Shown here: positions 8,470-16,450 of the stretch, piece after piece | Layout of the letters: the number at the start of each line of letters is the position of its first letter | Numbering within the stretch: the stretch's first letter is position 1 | The notes under the pieces: model-generated | Database searches by the model: none | Told to the model about the DNA's origin: nothing | Seen by the model: only the letters and a program-made list of their open reading frames with translations | From: Rhodovibrio sodomensis | GTDB lineage: Bacteria; Pseudomonadota; Alphaproteobacteria; Kiloniellales; Rhodovibrionaceae | Assembly (NCBI RefSeq): GCF_016583645.1 | Contig: NZ_NRRL01000038.1 | Span: forward strand, 1-39,505 | Direction of reading: 5' to 3' | DNA length: 39,505 nt | Made by a program: the position numbers and the translations under genes

Positions 8470-9192
8470 ATGCGTCACGGTCCGATCAGCCGCAACCCTG
8501 CGGCCGTGGATGCGGCCGCTGTCGATATTGGCCTACGCAGCTACATGCTGCGGGTCTACAACTACATGGCGCTGGGCGTCGCCTTCACCGGCGCGCTGGC
8601 GATGCTGGTGGCGATGAGCCCGGCCGCGCTGCAGCTGATGATGGGTCCGTTCAAGTGGGTCCTCTTCATCGGCATCCTGGGCCTTGGCTGGTTCGCGCCC
8701 AAGCTGATGATGACCCGATCGGTGGCCGCGGCACAGGGCTGCTTCTGGGCCTACGCGGCGATGTGGGGCGCCCTCCTGGGACCGATGTTCGCCGTCTACG
8801 CCCAGCAGGACCCGATGATGCTGGTGCGCGCTTTCCTGATGGCCTCCGCGGCGTTCGCCGGAACCAGCCTGCTCGGCTACACCACCAAGAAGGACCTGTC
8901 GGGCCTCGGGACCTTCTTCATGATGGCCACGATCGGCGTCCTGATCGCGTTGCTGGTCAACGTCTTCTTCATCCAGAGCACGGGCTTCGAACTGGTGCTC
9001 TCGATCGGCGTGGTCCTGCTGTTCTCGGCGATGACCGCCTACGAGACGCAGATGATCAAGAACATGTACGCCCAGGGCGATCTCGGCGAGGTCCAGAGCC
9101 GCAAGGCCATCTTCGGCGCCTTCATGCTCTACGGCAGCTTCATCACGCTGTTCATCTGGATCCTGAACATCCTGGGGATCATGCGCGAGTGA
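8470..9192 (+). CDS. Bax inhibitor-1 / YccA family membrane protein
   Basis: 240 aa inner-membrane protein with about seven hydrophobic helices. The family signature region GTSLLGYTTKKDLSGLG, followed by LVNVFF and AYETQ, matches BI-1/YccA proteins, which in bacteria include putative ion-leak channels and FtsH modulators. Length is normal (about 230-250 aa). I chose the ATG at 8470 because GAGGAG lies 7 nt before it; an in-frame ATG at 8446 has no comparable site. A strong terminator follows, so it is probably monocistronic. Confidence 0.92.
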   Translation: MRHGPISRNPAAVDAAAVDIGLRSYMLRVYNYMALGVAFTGALAMLVAMSPAALQLMMGPFKWVLFIGILGLGWFAPKLMMTRSVAAAQGCFWAYAAMWGALLGPMFAVYAQQDPMMLVRAFLMASAAFAGTSLLGYTTKKDLSGLGTFFMMATIGVLIALLVNVFFIQSTGFELVLSIGVVLLFSAMTAYETQMIKNMYAQGDLGEVQSRKAIFGAFMLYGSFITLFIWILNILGIMRE

Positions 9193-9229
9193 CGGCCGGC
9201 GGCCCCTCGCCCACAGAAGCCTGCGATCG

Positions 9230-9257
9230 CCGCCGCGCCTCACCGCGCGGCGGTTTT
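9230..9257 (+). terminator. Terminator of the BI-1 family gene
   Basis: A 9 bp perfect stem (CCGCCGCGC / GCGCGGCGG), a 6 nt loop, and TTTTCGTTT directly after. Confidence 0.9.
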
Positions 9258-9397
9258 CGTTTGTGCAGCCCAGCGCCTCGCGAGAGAGCGGCGCGTTGAC
9301 CGACGCGCGCGGAGACTGATAGCGGGAATCGCCAACTCATCGACGTCAAACAAGCAACCGCGATGTCTCTGAGACGTGTCGTGCCAATCACCCGGAA

Positions 9398-9577
9398 GTG
9401 ACCCAGCAACTTCTGGAGACCAGGTCCTCGTATATCCGTGTCCCGATCGCGCTCCTCGTGCTCGCGGCACTGGTCAACGGCGCCATCGCCTGCTTCTATA
9501 AGTTCGGCTATCAGATCCTCGACTGGCTGCGCACCATCACTCATGCGCTCAGGCGACCGTTCGGTTCGAGTGCCTGA
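9398..9577 (+). CDS. Small single-pass membrane protein (hypothetical)
   Basis: 59 aa from a GTG start at 9398. The sequence has a polar N-terminus (TQQLLETRSSYIRV), one hydrophobic segment (PIALLVLAALVNGAIACF) and a basic tail (HALRRPFGSSA), typical of small membrane proteins with the tail in the cytosol. The ribosome binding site is weak (CCCGGA directly before the GTG), so the start is uncertain. It lies alone between the BI-1 terminator and the next membrane-protein gene. No family is recognised. Confidence 0.4.
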   Translation: MTQQLLETRSSYIRVPIALLVLAALVNGAIACFYKFGYQILDWLRTITHALRRPFGSSA

Positions 9578-9694
9578 AAGCGGATGTCGGGCCCCAGCGC
9601 CTGTGCGTTCAAGAACCGCCTGTGAGTCCGGGCGCCATCCGGATATAGTGGGACGATAACCCTCTTCGCCGGGCGGCGCGCTCACCGGGAATTG

Positions 9695-10426
9695 ATGGAA
9701 CGGGCGGGACTGAAGGAGTGGATCCAGGGCCTGTTCTCGCGCATCTGGTACCTGCGCGGGATCGCGGCTGCCTTCACACTGCTGGCCTTCCTGGAGGAGA
9801 TCCTGCCGCTTGAACGTGCGGAGATCCTGCGTTTTGTCCGGGCAGTGCTGGCCCAATGGGCGCATATCCCGGCCGCGCTGAGCGATCTCACCGCGTATCT
9901 GCCCCTGATCCCAAAACTGGATCGCATCAGTGCCGATCTTGTCATGCTGTACGCGGCCACCTTTGGCCCAACACTGATCATCATGCTGGTCGGCGGCAAA
10001 CACGGAAGGGGCATGCTTAGCATCCTGCTCCAGACCGACAGGGAGCTGTTCCCCCACATCAAGAATGCTCGGATCTGGAGCGGGACCACAGCCTTGCGCG
10101 CGCTTTCCTTCGTCACGGCGTGGACCATGATGTTTTTCCTGATGGCCGCCGTAGTGGCTCCCATACCGCTAGCGCGCATGGGCATCGACTGGAGCCAAAA
10201 AACGCCTGTTCTCGGGATCGCCATGGTGGCCCCTTTCGTCGTCACCGCCGTCTTCTGGCTGTACGTCTCGCTCAAGGGGATCCCGCGATTCCGCCGCGGG
10301 TTCGTCTACAGCCTTTCGTTCGTTGCCACGCTGGAGTTGCTCCGCCTAGCCCAGCTTCCGGTCGTGGCGGATACGCTCAACGCCTGGAGTTGCGCCACAC
10401 TCGGCGAGGTTTATCCCGGGTGCTGA
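9695..10426 (+). CDS. Multi-pass membrane protein (hypothetical)
   Basis: 243 aa. Hydrophobic segments lie near residues 22-33, 80-95, 130-150, 165-190 and 200-220, suggesting four or five helices, with a basic loop (KGIPRFRRG) late in the chain. GGGA lies just before the TTG-ATG start pair; I use the ATG at 9695, and the adjacent TTG at 9692 is equally possible. No catalytic motif or family was recognised. The next gene begins 72 bp later on the same strand. Confidence 0.6.
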   Translation: MERAGLKEWIQGLFSRIWYLRGIAAAFTLLAFLEEILPLERAEILRFVRAVLAQWAHIPAALSDLTAYLPLIPKLDRISADLVMLYAATFGPTLIIMLVGGKHGRGMLSILLQTDRELFPHIKNARIWSGTTALRALSFVTAWTMMFFLMAAVVAPIPLARMGIDWSQKTPVLGIAMVAPFVVTAVFWLYVSLKGIPRFRRGFVYSLSFVATLELLRLAQLPVVADTLNAWSCATLGEVYPGC

Positions 10427-10498
10427 CTGGCCGCCATCCTGCACGAACGCACCCATCTTCGGGGTATCAGCCGACACACCTGCACGAGGACCCGTGCG

Positions 10499-11485
10499 AT
10501 GCCCGAAGAGCAACCGCATTCCCTGGCCAGCGGCGACGATGCAACCACCGAGCCAACGACGGCGGAAGGCGGTCCCGCGATCTATTCCGGCATGACCTGG
10601 GAGCGGGACACTCAGGGCCGGCCGCAGCTGGTAGCCCTCAGCGACCTCCATCCGCTGGTCTACCTGATCGACATGGCCAGCCAACTGCGCGACGGCACCA
10701 CCCGCTGTCAGCTCTATCTGGTCGCCAGCGACGATGCTCAGATCGACCTCGAGACCCCGCTACCGCACCTGCCACTGGGAACCTTCCGGCGGCCCGAAGA
10801 TGCGGTCGACGCCGCCGAGGTGCACGACTGGGGCTTCTTCCAGTCGCTCACGATCGCAGATGGTGAGGAGCCGGCCTTCCAGGGTTCGCGGCGCGAGGCG
10901 CCGCTCGACCCCGACGAACTGTCGGCCCTGCAGGCGTATGCGGCGAGTGCGGTCGACGCCGGCGGGATGACGGTCGCCGACGGTCGCCCCTTCACCCGCG
11001 CCGCCTCCTTCGTGCGCGCCAAGAAAACCGCCCTGAAGCAAAACGCCAATGGCTCGATGACGATCTCGCTGGAGATCGGCCGCGGCGAGATGCCGATCTG
11101 GCTGCAGGACGCCCCGCTCAGCGAGCTTCTGATGCTGGGCGTGGTCTCGATGGGACAGGCCAGCGATCCCGAGGGTGCCGAGTTCGCGAAGTACCTGAAG
11201 GACCTGAAGCGCCGGACGCAAATGCGCCCCGGTGAGCCCGCCTTCCAGGAATTCATGGCCGCGCGCTACGACAAGTGGGGTCTGGTCAAGACCGCCCTCG
11301 ACAAGGATAGTGACGCGGTCGAGGAGGCCGTCGCGGAGACGCTGCGGCGAGCGATCGGCGTGCCGACGCGCGCGGAGCTCGACACCAACCGGGACGCCCG
11401 TGAGCGCTTCGAGCGTCTCGACCGCGAGTTCTACGCTGACATGTCGCGCGCCCTGCAGAAGTACGACGCCCTCGCAGATCGTTAA
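10499..11485 (+). CDS. Hypothetical cytosolic protein
   Basis: 328 aa, acidic, no signal or membrane segment. The ATG at 10499 has GAGGA about 11 nt upstream. The middle (residues 170-200) is strand-rich (GSMTISLEIGRGEMPIWL); the C-terminal half (220-328) is strongly helical and charged (KYLKDLKRRTQM, RFERLDREFYADM). I recognise no family. It precedes the PAS_5-like gene by about 110 bp with no clear terminator between, so co-transcription is possible. Confidence 0.65.
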   Translation: MPEEQPHSLASGDDATTEPTTAEGGPAIYSGMTWERDTQGRPQLVALSDLHPLVYLIDMASQLRDGTTRCQLYLVASDDAQIDLETPLPHLPLGTFRRPEDAVDAAEVHDWGFFQSLTIADGEEPAFQGSRREAPLDPDELSALQAYAASAVDAGGMTVADGRPFTRAASFVRAKKTALKQNANGSMTISLEIGRGEMPIWLQDAPLSELLMLGVVSMGQASDPEGAEFAKYLKDLKRRTQMRPGEPAFQEFMAARYDKWGLVKTALDKDSDAVEEAVAETLRRAIGVPTRAELDTNRDARERFERLDREFYADMSRALQKYDALADR

Positions 11486-11597
11486 TACTTTCCCGGTTAG
11501 GGTGTAAACGCCGCGAATTATCAGGCCGATTTGGGTGTATCCAGGGGCGTCGCCCGCCACATCACCGGATCAGCCGCCGGTAGGTAACAATCAGGTT

Positions 11598-12092
11598 ATG
11601 AACGATCAAACGCCTGGCGCGATCCTGGTCGGGGTCAGTCAGCTGAAGAACCAGCTACCCCGGATCAGCAAGCGCGCCGAGGCGGTGTTCGCTGTCTGGC
11701 GGGCTCTGCCGGGCGCCGGAACCCAGCCGGGGGCCGGCTTTGGGAGCTTCCGTCCCGAGCGGCTCGGCTCGGAGATGCGACACGTCTTTCTGCTGGAGCT
11801 GCGCGATCCGTCTCAGCCCTGGCAGTTCCGTCTGCTAGGCGAGGGGGTCCGGAGCGCGCTGCGCGCACGCTCAGGTATCGATGTCGACCAGAGTGCGCTG
11901 GCGCAGCGTGGCATGCAGGCGATCATGGCGTGTCAGGATGCCCAGCCAAGGCTTGTGCAGGGCATTGTCATCGGGGTCGACGGCAGGGATGTCACTGGCG
12001 ACCTGCTGCTACTGCCGTTTCTGCGGCGGCCGTGCGCCTTCCAGGGTCAGCCGAACCAGCTACTCGGCCACCTGCCCCTGAGGATCCGATAG
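11598..12092 (+). CDS. PAS_5-like domain protein
   Basis: 164 aa. The pattern MRHVFLLELRDPSQPWQFRLLGEGV followed by ALRARSGIDVD, then a GxVIGVDGRDVTGDLLLLPF strand pair, resembles the PF07310 (PAS_5) sensory-like family common in alphaproteobacteria, whose ligand is generally unknown. I chose the ATG at 11598; an in-frame extension to 11535 begins in low-complexity sequence without a ribosome binding site. The next gene follows 15 bp later with its own AGGAG, so the two are probably co-transcribed. Confidence 0.55.
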   Translation: MNDQTPGAILVGVSQLKNQLPRISKRAEAVFAVWRALPGAGTQPGAGFGSFRPERLGSEMRHVFLLELRDPSQPWQFRLLGEGVRSALRARSGIDVDQSALAQRGMQAIMACQDAQPRLVQGIVIGVDGRDVTGDLLLLPFLRRPCAFQGQPNQLLGHLPLRIR

Positions 12093-12107
12093 AAGTAGGA
12101 GTCCATC

Positions 12108-12857
12108 TTGTCGGAAGTCGGCACCGAACTGCCTGCCTCTCGGGTGCGGGACCTGCTGGGCGCTCGCTCCGGCGGGCCCCGCCTGGGACGCGTCCTCGAG
12201 CACCTCGCCTACCGTGGCGACGCGGTCTGGCTGGTAACTCTGTCCAACGGATCGGTGGTCGCCCGGGTGGAGTCCGAGCTCGACGCGCTGCCTGAATGCG
12301 CCTGGGCGACCTATACCCGTCAGCAATTCACCGCATCCGCCCGGATCCAGAACGTCACCACCCTACAGGTCGACTTGACGGCCTGGCTGCTCGCCCTGGA
12401 CCGCGACGAGATCGCGGCCCTGCAAGATGACGGGCCTGGGCTGCAGCATGCCCGCAGTCTGGACAACCACAGTGGCCCGGCCCGGATCGATCTCGTCTCC
12501 GCGGCGCGCCGCTACTTCGGCGTCCATGATCTGGCCCGCGTCGATGACGCTCTCCTCACAGAGGCCCGGTCGATCCGGGTTGGGGTGGCGCCGGCGGGAC
12601 CGCCCGCCTCACAGCTCACTCGGACCGTCAGCGCTTACACCGACCTCCTTGCGCGGGCAGCCGCCCGCCCTGATCTCCGGCCTGCGGCGGCGCTCCTGAG
12701 TGGCCGCGTCGCGGAGCTCAACCAGGCCGCCTTCAAGGCCCTGCCGGAACCGAACGACGTCAACGGCCTGCAGCGCCAACTCCGGCATGCCCGCGAGGGG
12801 TTGCTTGCCAAGACCGCCGCGGAGCGGGACCGCATCGCCACCGCCGTCCGCGCCTGA
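12108..12857 (+). CDS. Hypothetical protein with TTG start
   Basis: 249 aa beginning at TTG 12108, supported by AGGAG at 12097-12101 with a 6 nt spacer; no ATG fits better. Residues 25-75 are strand-rich (GDAVWLVTLSNGSVVARV), and the rest is mainly helical with Ala/Arg-rich stretches (LLAKTAAERDRI). No family is recognised. It directly follows the PAS_5-like gene, suggesting a two-gene unit. Confidence 0.55.
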   Translation: MSEVGTELPASRVRDLLGARSGGPRLGRVLEHLAYRGDAVWLVTLSNGSVVARVESELDALPECAWATYTRQQFTASARIQNVTTLQVDLTAWLLALDRDEIAALQDDGPGLQHARSLDNHSGPARIDLVSAARRYFGVHDLARVDDALLTEARSIRVGVAPAGPPASQLTRTVSAYTDLLARAAARPDLRPAAALLSGRVAELNQAAFKALPEPNDVNGLQRQLRHAREGLLAKTAAERDRIATAVRA

Positions 12858-13112
12858 TCCTATTCAGCGCTCGTGCTCCACGGGCGACCCTGCGACGTCT
12901 ACCAAACTGCCACGAAAACCCGCAATAGTCGAGCCACTTTCGCTTCCAGAGTGTAGCCGTCTCCGCAATATGCACCTTCTCGAGACTTCGAGCCTTCCGA
13001 GCGAGAACGACGCGTTGCGTCGCTCCCTGGATGCCGGATGCGATTTGAGATCGAGACCGCCCGGCCCGATCCCCGGACGGGCGCTTTCGCAACCGGCAAG
13101 ACAGGAGATCCG
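12858..13112. other. Gap before the TnpB element
   Basis: No coding sequence with a ribosome binding site is seen here. An inverted repeat (CGCCCG... CGGGCG) lies around 13058-13083. On the minus strand this region is immediately downstream of the TnpB right end, so it includes whatever would serve as the element's current guide sequence. Confidence 0.45.
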
Positions 13113-13125
13113 CATTGTGAGCACT

Positions 13126-13145
13126 CCGTCGCCTAAAGGCGACGG
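13126..13145 (-). repeat. Right-end hairpin of the TnpB element
   Basis: An 8 bp perfect stem with a tetraloop, 13 nt after the tnpB stop. In this family the end of tnpB plus the right end is transcribed as the guide (omega) RNA, so this hairpin is probably part of its scaffold. Confidence 0.7.
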
Positions 13146-13158
13146 CTTCTCGGACAAG

Positions 13159-14319
13159 CTATGCGGCAACCCGCTGGCTTGACGTCCGAAGGCCCGCTCC
13201 GGGCCCCTGGTCTGGATATGTGATCGCTCGCTGCAGGATGTTCCGTGCCGCGTTGACGTCCCGGTCGAGGCTGACACCGCAGGCGGCACAGTCGTGCCGC
13301 CTCTGGGCGAGCGTCTTGGGCACCGGCGGCGGCACGCCGCAGGCCGAGCAGATCTGGCTGGTGCCGCGCGGGTCCACCGCAATCACCCGAACACCGGCAC
13401 TTTCAGCCTTGTATTCGAGCGACCGCCGCAGCTGCGTCCAGGCGGCGTCGTGGATCGATCGGGCGAGCATCGACCGGCTGAGCCGGTCGACGCTCAGGTC
13501 CTCGATCGCGATCAGGCCGTGGCGGTCGACCAGATCGCGGGAGAGCTTGTGCAGCAGGTCGCGGCGCCGGTTGGCGACGCGCGCGTGGTGGCGGGCCAGG
13601 TCGCGCTTGACCTTGGTGCGCCGCTTGCTCCGCCGTTGGCAGCGACTGAGCCGGCGCTGCAGCCGACGGGTCTTCTGCTGCGCCGCGCGCGCCCAGCGCG
13701 GCGCGGCGACGGTGTCGCCGTCAGAGGTCGCGACCAGCGACGACAGCCCGAGGTCGAGCCCGACCGCCGGGCGATCTGCTGGCTCGGGGCTCTCATCGGG
13801 CAGCGTGAGCAGAAAGGTGACGTACCACTTGCCGGCGCTGCGGCTGAGCACGGCCGTGCCGGTCCGGGCGCCCTCTGGGAAGCCCCGGTGCCACTTGACC
13901 TTGATCTCACCAGGAATACCGGTGCAGCCGATCCGGCCGGACGTCTTCAGCGTCAGACCATCGCCGACCCGGAACTCCGCGCTGTGGGAGCGGCTCTTAG
14001 CCTGGAAGCGGGGGAAGCCCGGCTTCTCGCCGCGCTTCAGGCGGCGAAAGAAGCTCTCGAAGGCCTTGTTCAGCCGGCGCAGCACCTGCTGCTCGGCGCT
14101 GTAGCTGAAACCGGCGAGACGGTCGTCCGCGGCGCGGACGGCCTTCAGCTCGGCGGCCTGGTCGAGATAGCGCAGGCCGATCCGGTGGCGCCGCCAGGCC
14201 TCGATGCGCTGCTGCAGGCCGGCGTTGTAGAGGTCGCAGAAGGCGCCCAGCATCGCCTCCAGCCCGGCCACCTGGGCCGCGTTGGGGTAGATACGGTACT
14301 TGTAGGCGCGCTTGGGCAC
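13159..14319 (-). CDS. tnpB: TnpB RNA-guided nuclease
   Basis: 386 aa, the usual TnpB length. The N-terminus YKYRIYPNAAQ is the classic OrfB/TnpB opening. The RuvC-like catalytic triad is intact: D189 (GLDLGLSSL), E273 (IAIEDL) and D354 (LDRDVNAARN). The zinc finger C324-x2-C327...C344-x2-C347 is present. TnpB cuts DNA as directed by an RNA made from the element's right end and is thought to promote element retention; it is the ancestor of Cas12. I chose the GTG at 14319 because AAGGG lies 7 nt upstream; the frame stays open to 14433 but without a good site. It is likely functional as a nuclease. Confidence 0.92.
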   Translation of the reverse strand: MPKRAYKYRIYPNAAQVAGLEAMLGAFCDLYNAGLQQRIEAWRRHRIGLRYLDQAAELKAVRAADDRLAGFSYSAEQQVLRRLNKAFESFFRRLKRGEKPGFPRFQAKSRSHSAEFRVGDGLTLKTSGRIGCTGIPGEIKVKWHRGFPEGARTGTAVLSRSAGKWYVTFLLTLPDESPEPADRPAVGLDLGLSSLVATSDGDTVAAPRWARAAQQKTRRLQRRLSRCQRRSKRRTKVKRDLARHHARVANRRRDLLHKLSRDLVDRHGLIAIEDLSVDRLSRSMLARSIHDAAWTQLRRSLEYKAESAGVRVIAVDPRGTSQICSACGVPPPVPKTLAQRRHDCAACGVSLDRDVNAARNILQRAITYPDQGPGAGLRTSSQRVAA

Positions 14320-14437
14320 GTAGTTACCCTTCTGGCTCGCGCTATTGCGACGGACAGTCTGTTCGGCGTTCTTGGCGCAGCGGGCGACCATGAAGTTGAT
14401 ATATATCTGAGAGATGAATACCCAAGCGCGCATTCCC

Positions 14438-14457
14438 CCGTCGCCTGAAGGCGACGG
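14438..14457 (-). repeat. Left-end hairpin of the TnpB element
   Basis: Same 8 bp stem as the right-end hairpin, differing only in one tetraloop base. It lies 119 bp upstream of the chosen tnpB start. Its outer flank reads CCCCTGCGCGGTTTTTATGG on the plus strand. Confidence 0.65.
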
Positions 14458-14474
14458 TCCCCTGCGCGGTTTTT

Positions 14475-14690
14475 ATGGCGACGCGCCTCCTGAGCCTGAC
14501 CGCGAATCCCTCATCGACACCCAACCGCGCTCTGCCGAGACTGGCCGATTTCCTGGGCCACGATCCACGCGCCTCTGCCGCGCCACACTACAGCGATTAT
14601 CCCTCCGTCTGGCGGGGCGAACTGATCGACGAGAGTGGAGGCGCGCTGCAACTGCTTCGTGGGGGAGTCTCGCAGTTGCGCCGGCGGCGC
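14475..14690 (+). pseudogene. Possible tyrosine-integrase C-terminal remnant
   Basis: Immediately outside the TnpB left end an open frame includes ADFLGHDPRASAAPHYSDYP. This resembles the LGH...Y box at the end of tyrosine recombinases, where the Tyr is the nucleophile. Nothing else of an integrase (no R or HxxR boxes) is seen, there is no ribosome binding site, and the frame later turns Arg/Pro-rich and probably non-coding. The match may be chance. Confidence 0.2.
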
Positions 14691-14878
14691 CGGGGCTTCT
14701 GTCGTGAACGTGTTAGCCGCCGCCCGGGACCGCGCCTGATAGGGCCTATTATCCGACGTGACCAACAGGACGATGCGCGTAGCCGGCGCTGGCCGGTTCT
14801 GGCTGCGCCGGGAAATCGAGGAAAACCGCCGCCAGCGGCCGTGATGGCCGGCTACCCAACCCGTCCCGCGCGCACGGC

Positions 14879-16216
14879 ATGCCAGCGACACCATATCCCG
14901 GCGACCACCCCGGCCGGACCTGTGCAATGCCATCGCCCGTTTTCTTCGCCCGGAGTGCTGCCGGGACTTTCCTGATCCCAGGCGTCCTGGCGCACCTTCT
15001 GCGCCTGATCGCTCTCGAACTCGTGACCATCTTCGGGATCGCCGTGATGGCGCTGTCTGGACACGCCGACCAGCGCCTCTTGCTCGCGTTCGTGGCCGCC
15101 TACCTGCTCTCGGCAGCCCTCAATTTCGCCCGAGGACGGGGGCTGATCGCGAGCCAAGCAGAGCGTGCAGTGCTGCGCGTCCTAGCGCTCGCCTTCTTGC
15201 TCGGTGCACTCGGCCTCGCCGCCTGGTCCCATGCGACCAGCCTTGTGGCCCTGCCGTTCACGCTCGCGATCGTGGGCGGTTTCGTCGTCCGGGAGGCCGG
15301 GTTCCTCGACGCTCTCCACGCCCTTCACGGCGCGAGCACGGACAGCCGCGGGCGCACCGCGGCGATCAGCCTGCTGACCGGGCTCCAGCCGCTGATCCTG
15401 GGCGTGTCTGTGATGCTCGCTGGCATGCTGGCACACTGGCAGCCCGAAGTGCCGTTCCTGGTCGCGGCCCTTGGGGCCAGCACCATCCTCTTCTGCTCAG
15501 GTCAATCCGCACGCGACCCAGGTCCGGCGAGCGCGGACAGGCCCTGGCAGGCCGTCCCGGCCCCGGTCTGGCTGCTCTGCGCGACCTCGACCCTCTATAA
15601 CGCGGCCAGCCTGCTCAAGAGCCGCATCCTGGTCCCGGTCTACGTGGTCGCGACGACCCAGGCGCTCGGCCTGAGCGAACACGTCTTCAGCGTTTTGGGC
15701 GTGGCCACCGGCCTGGTCGCCACTCTGGTGATCCTCGGGCGCCTGGCGCGCCAGCGGATCGACCGCGTCGACACCGCGCCGCGCCGGATGATCCAGTTCG
15801 GCCTGATCTCCACGTCGCTGCTCGTGCTGCTCTGGGGCGTGCTTGACATCTGGCTGCTCTCACCCGACCGCCCTTGGGTCGTCGCCCTGATCGCGCTGAC
15901 GATCGTCCTGCAGACGCTGACGACCCAGTTCTGGAACGCGGGCTTCTTCGCTGAGCTGAGGCGGCAGGCAGCCCTCGCCGGCCCCGAAGCCGAGGCCCCG
16001 GAGCGCACGCGCGCCTTCGCCAGTCTGTGGCAGACCGGCAAGAACCTGGGAGCACCGGTCGGCTTCACAGCCGCGGCCGTGTTCACCACCGATCTGACCC
16101 AGTCCGCCGGCGTGGCCGTCCTGCTGGTCGGCGCGGCATGCCTTGCAACCGGGCTTGGCTACGCGCTCCTCGCTCACCGGCTGGATCCCCGCGCCGCTGG
16201 CGCAAGTGCCCGGTAA
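14879..16216 (+). CDS. Multi-pass membrane transporter-like protein
   Basis: 445 aa with roughly twelve hydrophobic segments and cytosolic basic loops (GRLARQRIDRV, RAGLD-type turns), in the overall layout of major facilitator or related secondary transporters. No diagnostic motif reveals a substrate. The start is uncertain: ATG 14879 or ATG 14927, neither with a convincing ribosome binding site; the later one begins directly before the first helix. The cas3 leader begins shortly downstream, with hairpins but no clear U-tract terminator. Confidence 0.65.
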   Translation: MPATPYPGDHPGRTCAMPSPVFFARSAAGTFLIPGVLAHLLRLIALELVTIFGIAVMALSGHADQRLLLAFVAAYLLSAALNFARGRGLIASQAERAVLRVLALAFLLGALGLAAWSHATSLVALPFTLAIVGGFVVREAGFLDALHALHGASTDSRGRTAAISLLTGLQPLILGVSVMLAGMLAHWQPEVPFLVAALGASTILFCSGQSARDPGPASADRPWQAVPAPVWLLCATSTLYNAASLLKSRILVPVYVVATTQALGLSEHVFSVLGVATGLVATLVILGRLARQRIDRVDTAPRRMIQFGLISTSLLVLLWGVLDIWLLSPDRPWVVALIALTIVLQTLTTQFWNAGFFAELRRQAALAGPEAEAPERTRAFASLWQTGKNLGAPVGFTAAAVFTTDLTQSAGVAVLLVGAACLATGLGYALLAHRLDPRAAGASAR

Positions 16217-16237
16217 GCCGCACCCGCGGAATTCCCG

Positions 16238-16436
16238 GCACCCGCTCAGCGGGTGCGCCCGTCTCCGAGCAATCCGCCGCCGGTCCGCTGTGACGCGACC
16301 GGCGGCGGAAGATACTGATTCAGTGATCTTTGAACCGGTGAGGCCCGCCGCGTGGCCGAATTGCAGAAGCGAATTCGGTCACGCGGCGCCCTTCCGCTGT
16401 GTGGAGTACCCAATTTCCGGTCGAGACGACCGAAAT
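16238..16436 (+). promoter_or_regulatory. Hairpin-rich leader upstream of cas3
   Basis: Four inverted repeats lie within 200 bp: 16238-16256 (8 bp stem, 3 nt loop); 16273-16285 with 16297-16309 (13 bp perfect); 16347-16362 with 16372-16387 (16 bp with one G-U, 9 nt loop); and 16413-16436 (ATTTCCGGTC / GACCGAAAT with a bulge), the last ending just before the cas3 ribosome binding site. None has a U-tract on the plus strand. They could be operators or RNA structures controlling the cas operon; the first may help end the upstream gene. Confidence 0.55.
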
Positions 16437-16450
16437 ACGGAGTCGAGCAG

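Larger units (their letters stand above)
13113..14462 (-). mobile_element. IS1341-type (IS200/IS605 group) element, tnpB only
   Basis: A single tnpB gene is bracketed by two nearly identical 20 nt hairpins: CCGTCGCC-TAAA-GGCGACGG at 13126-13145 (right end) and CCGTCGCC-TGAA-GGCGACGG at 14438-14457 (left end). Subterminal hairpins without terminal inverted repeats are typical of this group. No TnpA (Y1 transposase) gene is present, so movement would need one in trans. The exact outer edges are estimates. Confidence 0.7.
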
